A DNA stretch of 64,000 nt from Leishmania infantum JPCM5 (Eukaryota; Euglenozoa; Kinetoplastea; Trypanosomatida; Trypanosomatidae): positions 37,501-101,500 of the forward strand of contig NC_009404.2 of NCBI RefSeq assembly GCF_000002875.2. The letters are read 5' to 3'. Positions 62,431 to 64,000 of the stretch are shown here, one piece after another. Positions within the stretch are counted from its first letter, which is position 1, and each line of letters starts with the position of its first letter. The translations under genes and the position numbers were made by a program. Under the pieces are notes generated by a model. The model ran no database searches. It was not told the DNA's origin and saw only the letters and a list, made by a program, of their open reading frames with translations.

Positions 62431-62490
62431 TCTCTTCTCTATCATCATCACAGCTTTCTTCATCTTTTTTTTTTCCTGTCCTTTACAGAG
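62431..62490 (+). promoter_or_regulatory. Trans-splice acceptor of the first plus-strand gene
   Basis: A pyrimidine-rich run (tcttctctat, then cttcatctttttttttt and ttcctgtccttta) ends in caCAG/AG at about 62487-62490, upstream of the first ATG codons at 62535 and 62540. Confidence 0.75.
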
Positions 62491-62539
62491 TCTAATCTTG
62501 AAAGCAGGAAGAGGCTTACATCGAAAAATAGACTATGCA

Positions 62540-63328
62540 ATGCACCGTGCATCACAGACTCTATGGATGGCGCCTGCCTCTCGAGCAGTCGCAGAAGATG
62601 GGCAAGAGTCGATGAAAAGGCTGGCTCTCGCGCCTTTGACCTTTTTGTCGCTCAGCGGAAACACCTCCTCTCTAGCCTCCATCCTGGCGTCGGCAGTGGG
62701 GTTTTTGGAGGGCTATAGCACGTCAGATTGGGAAACGGATATAAATTTGGCCAAAAACTCCTCTGGTGAGCTTTGCGCACACACGAAGCTCACGCTCGCT
62801 CCCTATACTTTTCGAAGAGCGCTCACGTCGGTGTCCTCCACTTCAGTGCTTGATCCGTCTCTTTTATCAAGCGAGAAGGCCCCTCTTGTGTCACGAAGCC
62901 TCTCCATTTCCCATGTCGTTGCCGATGCGGCGCCGCGCGCCTTATCCCCTAGGGATGTGTCGCAGCTGCAGCGTTTTAAAGACAGCTTCAAGGGTAGTGC
63001 TACTGCGGCCGATTATGTGGCGAACGATCTTCTTCGCACAACAGGCTCTGTAGAAGTAGCAAAGGCAGTGCTGCAGTTTTGTGCGCAGGTCGGCTTGACG
63101 ATTCCACGCTCGACGCTACAGGATCTTGTACACAGATTGAAGAACGAAGAAGCTTCCTTCGCCAGAAGCGTGTACCAGGAGTTTGCATTCGAGGTCAACC
63201 TTGAAGCGCTCCACGAGAGCAGTCTTATCAGCTCACGGTGTGTACAGCATCGTTTAGCTTCGCCGCCCAGGAAGCGGAAGGAGAGTAAACTAGAGCGGGT
63301 GCGGCGCTCCACCTCTCCAAAATTGTAG
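62540..63328 (+). CDS. Hypothetical protein, 262 residues, first gene of the plus-strand array
   Basis: Not recognised. Ser/Ala/Leu-rich N-terminal half (LTFLSLSGNTSSLASILASA). A helical C-terminal part follows (VAKAVLQFCAQVGLTIPRST, LHESSLISSRCVQHRL). The end is basic, KRKESKLERVRRSTSPKL, and could be a nuclear signal. The frame is open from about 62498, but the first in-frame ATG after the splice acceptor is 62540 (MHRASQTLW), with a second at 62567 (MAPASRAVAED); either could be used. An out-of-frame ATG at 62535 opens a 26-codon upstream frame that overlaps the start. Third codon positions are noticeably more A/T-rich than in the minus-strand genes. Confidence 0.75.
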   Translation: MHRASQTLWMAPASRAVAEDGQESMKRLALAPLTFLSLSGNTSSLASILASAVGFLEGYSTSDWETDINLAKNSSGELCAHTKLTLAPYTFRRALTSVSSTSVLDPSLLSSEKAPLVSRSLSISHVVADAAPRALSPRDVSQLQRFKDSFKGSATAADYVANDLLRTTGSVEVAKAVLQFCAQVGLTIPRSTLQDLVHRLKNEEASFARSVYQEFAFEVNLEALHESSLISSRCVQHRLASPPRKRKESKLERVRRSTSPKL

Positions 63329-63665
63329 TGTCTTGTTGCCTTTCTCTCTGCATTATTCATCTTGAGTATTCGCCATCGTGTACTATACAAGTTTTTCACC
63401 TCTGTTCCGCATGAAAAAGAAATTTCCTCGTTTGCGGACTACGTCGTGTAAGCGCTGGGTAGGAGGCACACTGTTGCACGTGCCCGCTACTTCGCTCAAT
63501 GTGGACACGTAGATCCAGCATGATGGGCCCATCTTTGATGCCCTCGCTTTTGTTGACCAGGCGATCTCCTTCAATGTGGCGGATCACTTTCTCATTGTTT
63601 GCTCTATTCAGTTTCAACACCTGAACTTCTTGCTGTCTCTCTATTTGCGCCTTCTCTTGTCTGGC
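63329..63665. other. Intergenic spacer of the plus-strand array
   Basis: 3' UTR of the 262-residue gene and the leader of the next. It contains pyrimidine tracts, the strongest at about 63630-63660 (ttcttgctgtctctctattt and onward), which runs up to the downstream reading frame. Confidence 0.7.
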
Positions 63666-63707
63666 ATGAAAGAAGTCGTCGCAACAGTCAAACGGCCAGA
63701 ATTCAAG

Positions 63708-64000
63708 ATGAGCGGAGAGAGTATTTTTGGCCTTTACGCTAAAAGCGCCTCGGAGCAGAAGCTGCTCAGTAAAAGCGAGTCGCCGTACACTGGCGTGTAT
63801 GACAAGCACATGGCTGAGCCAGAAAAGCCGAGTTACTCTACTTTTTTCGAAAAAGGAAAGGAGTACGACGGCACGAATGTGCGTTTTTTCAAGCAGCGGG
63901 AGGCTGTCATTGGAAAAAATGTGGGGGACTCCATCGACCCCCAAAAGTACCTGAAAAAGGGAGATGGCATCCGCTACATCGCACCCGCAGCACATGAGGA
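63708..64000 (+). CDS. Hypothetical protein, 5' part (window-truncated)
   Basis: The first 97 codons of a gene that continues past the window. The product is soluble-looking and rich in Lys/Glu/Tyr/Phe (MSGESIFGLYAKSASEQKLL, YSTFFEKGKEYDGTNVRFF, DPQKYLKKGDGIRYI), without signal peptide or membrane span. The style recalls small microtubule- or flagellum-associated proteins, but no family is recognised. The frame is open upstream with an ATG at 63666 (MKEVVATV), but the pyrimidine tract ends right at that codon and the first AG lies just after it. The messenger would then start downstream, and the ATG at 63708 is the likelier start. Confidence 0.75.
   Translation, partial: MSGESIFGLYAKSASEQKLLSKSESPYTGVYDKHMAEPEKPSYSTFFEKGKEYDGTNVRFFKQREAVIGKNVGDSIDPQKYLKKGDGIRYIAPAAHE

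Overview
The window reads as nuclear DNA of a trypanosomatid, most likely Leishmania or a close relative. The genes are intronless and lie in one long same-strand array. They have GC-rich third codon positions, are separated by roughly 0.6-2.8 kb of UTR and spacer full of CA/GT/TA microsatellites, and are often preceded by a pyrimidine tract plus AG (a trans-splice acceptor). The gene set and order (PGK, MORN protein, TMTC-like, kelch, EMC10, the DHS paralogue, midasin) fit what I remember of the start of Leishmania chromosome 20. That match is recall plus inference; no search was run.

Layout: 1-61217 is a polycistronic unit on the minus strand, transcribed from right to left. In transcription order it holds midasin (46740-61217), a deoxyhypusine synthase paralogue without the catalytic lysine (43527-44666), EMC10, a single-pass membrane protein, a transportin-3/Mtr10-like HEAT protein, a kelch protein, a putative mitochondrial 858-residue protein, a small unknown, a protein with three helical repeats and a PH-like C-terminus, an LRR/EF-hand-like protein, a WD40/coiled-coil protein, a TMTC-like glycosyltransferase, a large PB1-like protein broken by an assembly gap (100 N at 11241-11340 and one N at 11506), a MORN-repeat protein, a STAND-like P-loop NTPase, and the 5' part of phosphoglycerate kinase (cut by the window edge).

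61218 to about 62490 is a gene-poor divergent strand-switch region, the probable transcription start region for both directions. From 62540 on, two genes run on the plus strand: a 262-residue unknown and the 5' end of another unknown.

Unusual items: (i) a decayed retrotransposon pol relic at 34829-36038 (minus) with reverse-transcriptase and RNase H motifs, best explained as a DIRS/VIPER/TATE-type element; (ii) a small plus-strand gene candidate at 12999-13250 with its own textbook splice acceptor inside the minus-strand array; (iii) the lysine-less DHS paralogue; (iv) the STAND-like NTPase with a mitochondrial-like N-terminus. The genes of the array are functionally unrelated, as usual for trypanosomatid units. 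Shared themes are ribosome biogenesis and translation (midasin, DHS), ER membrane insertion and glycosylation (EMC10, TMTC-like), and several repeat-scaffold proteins.
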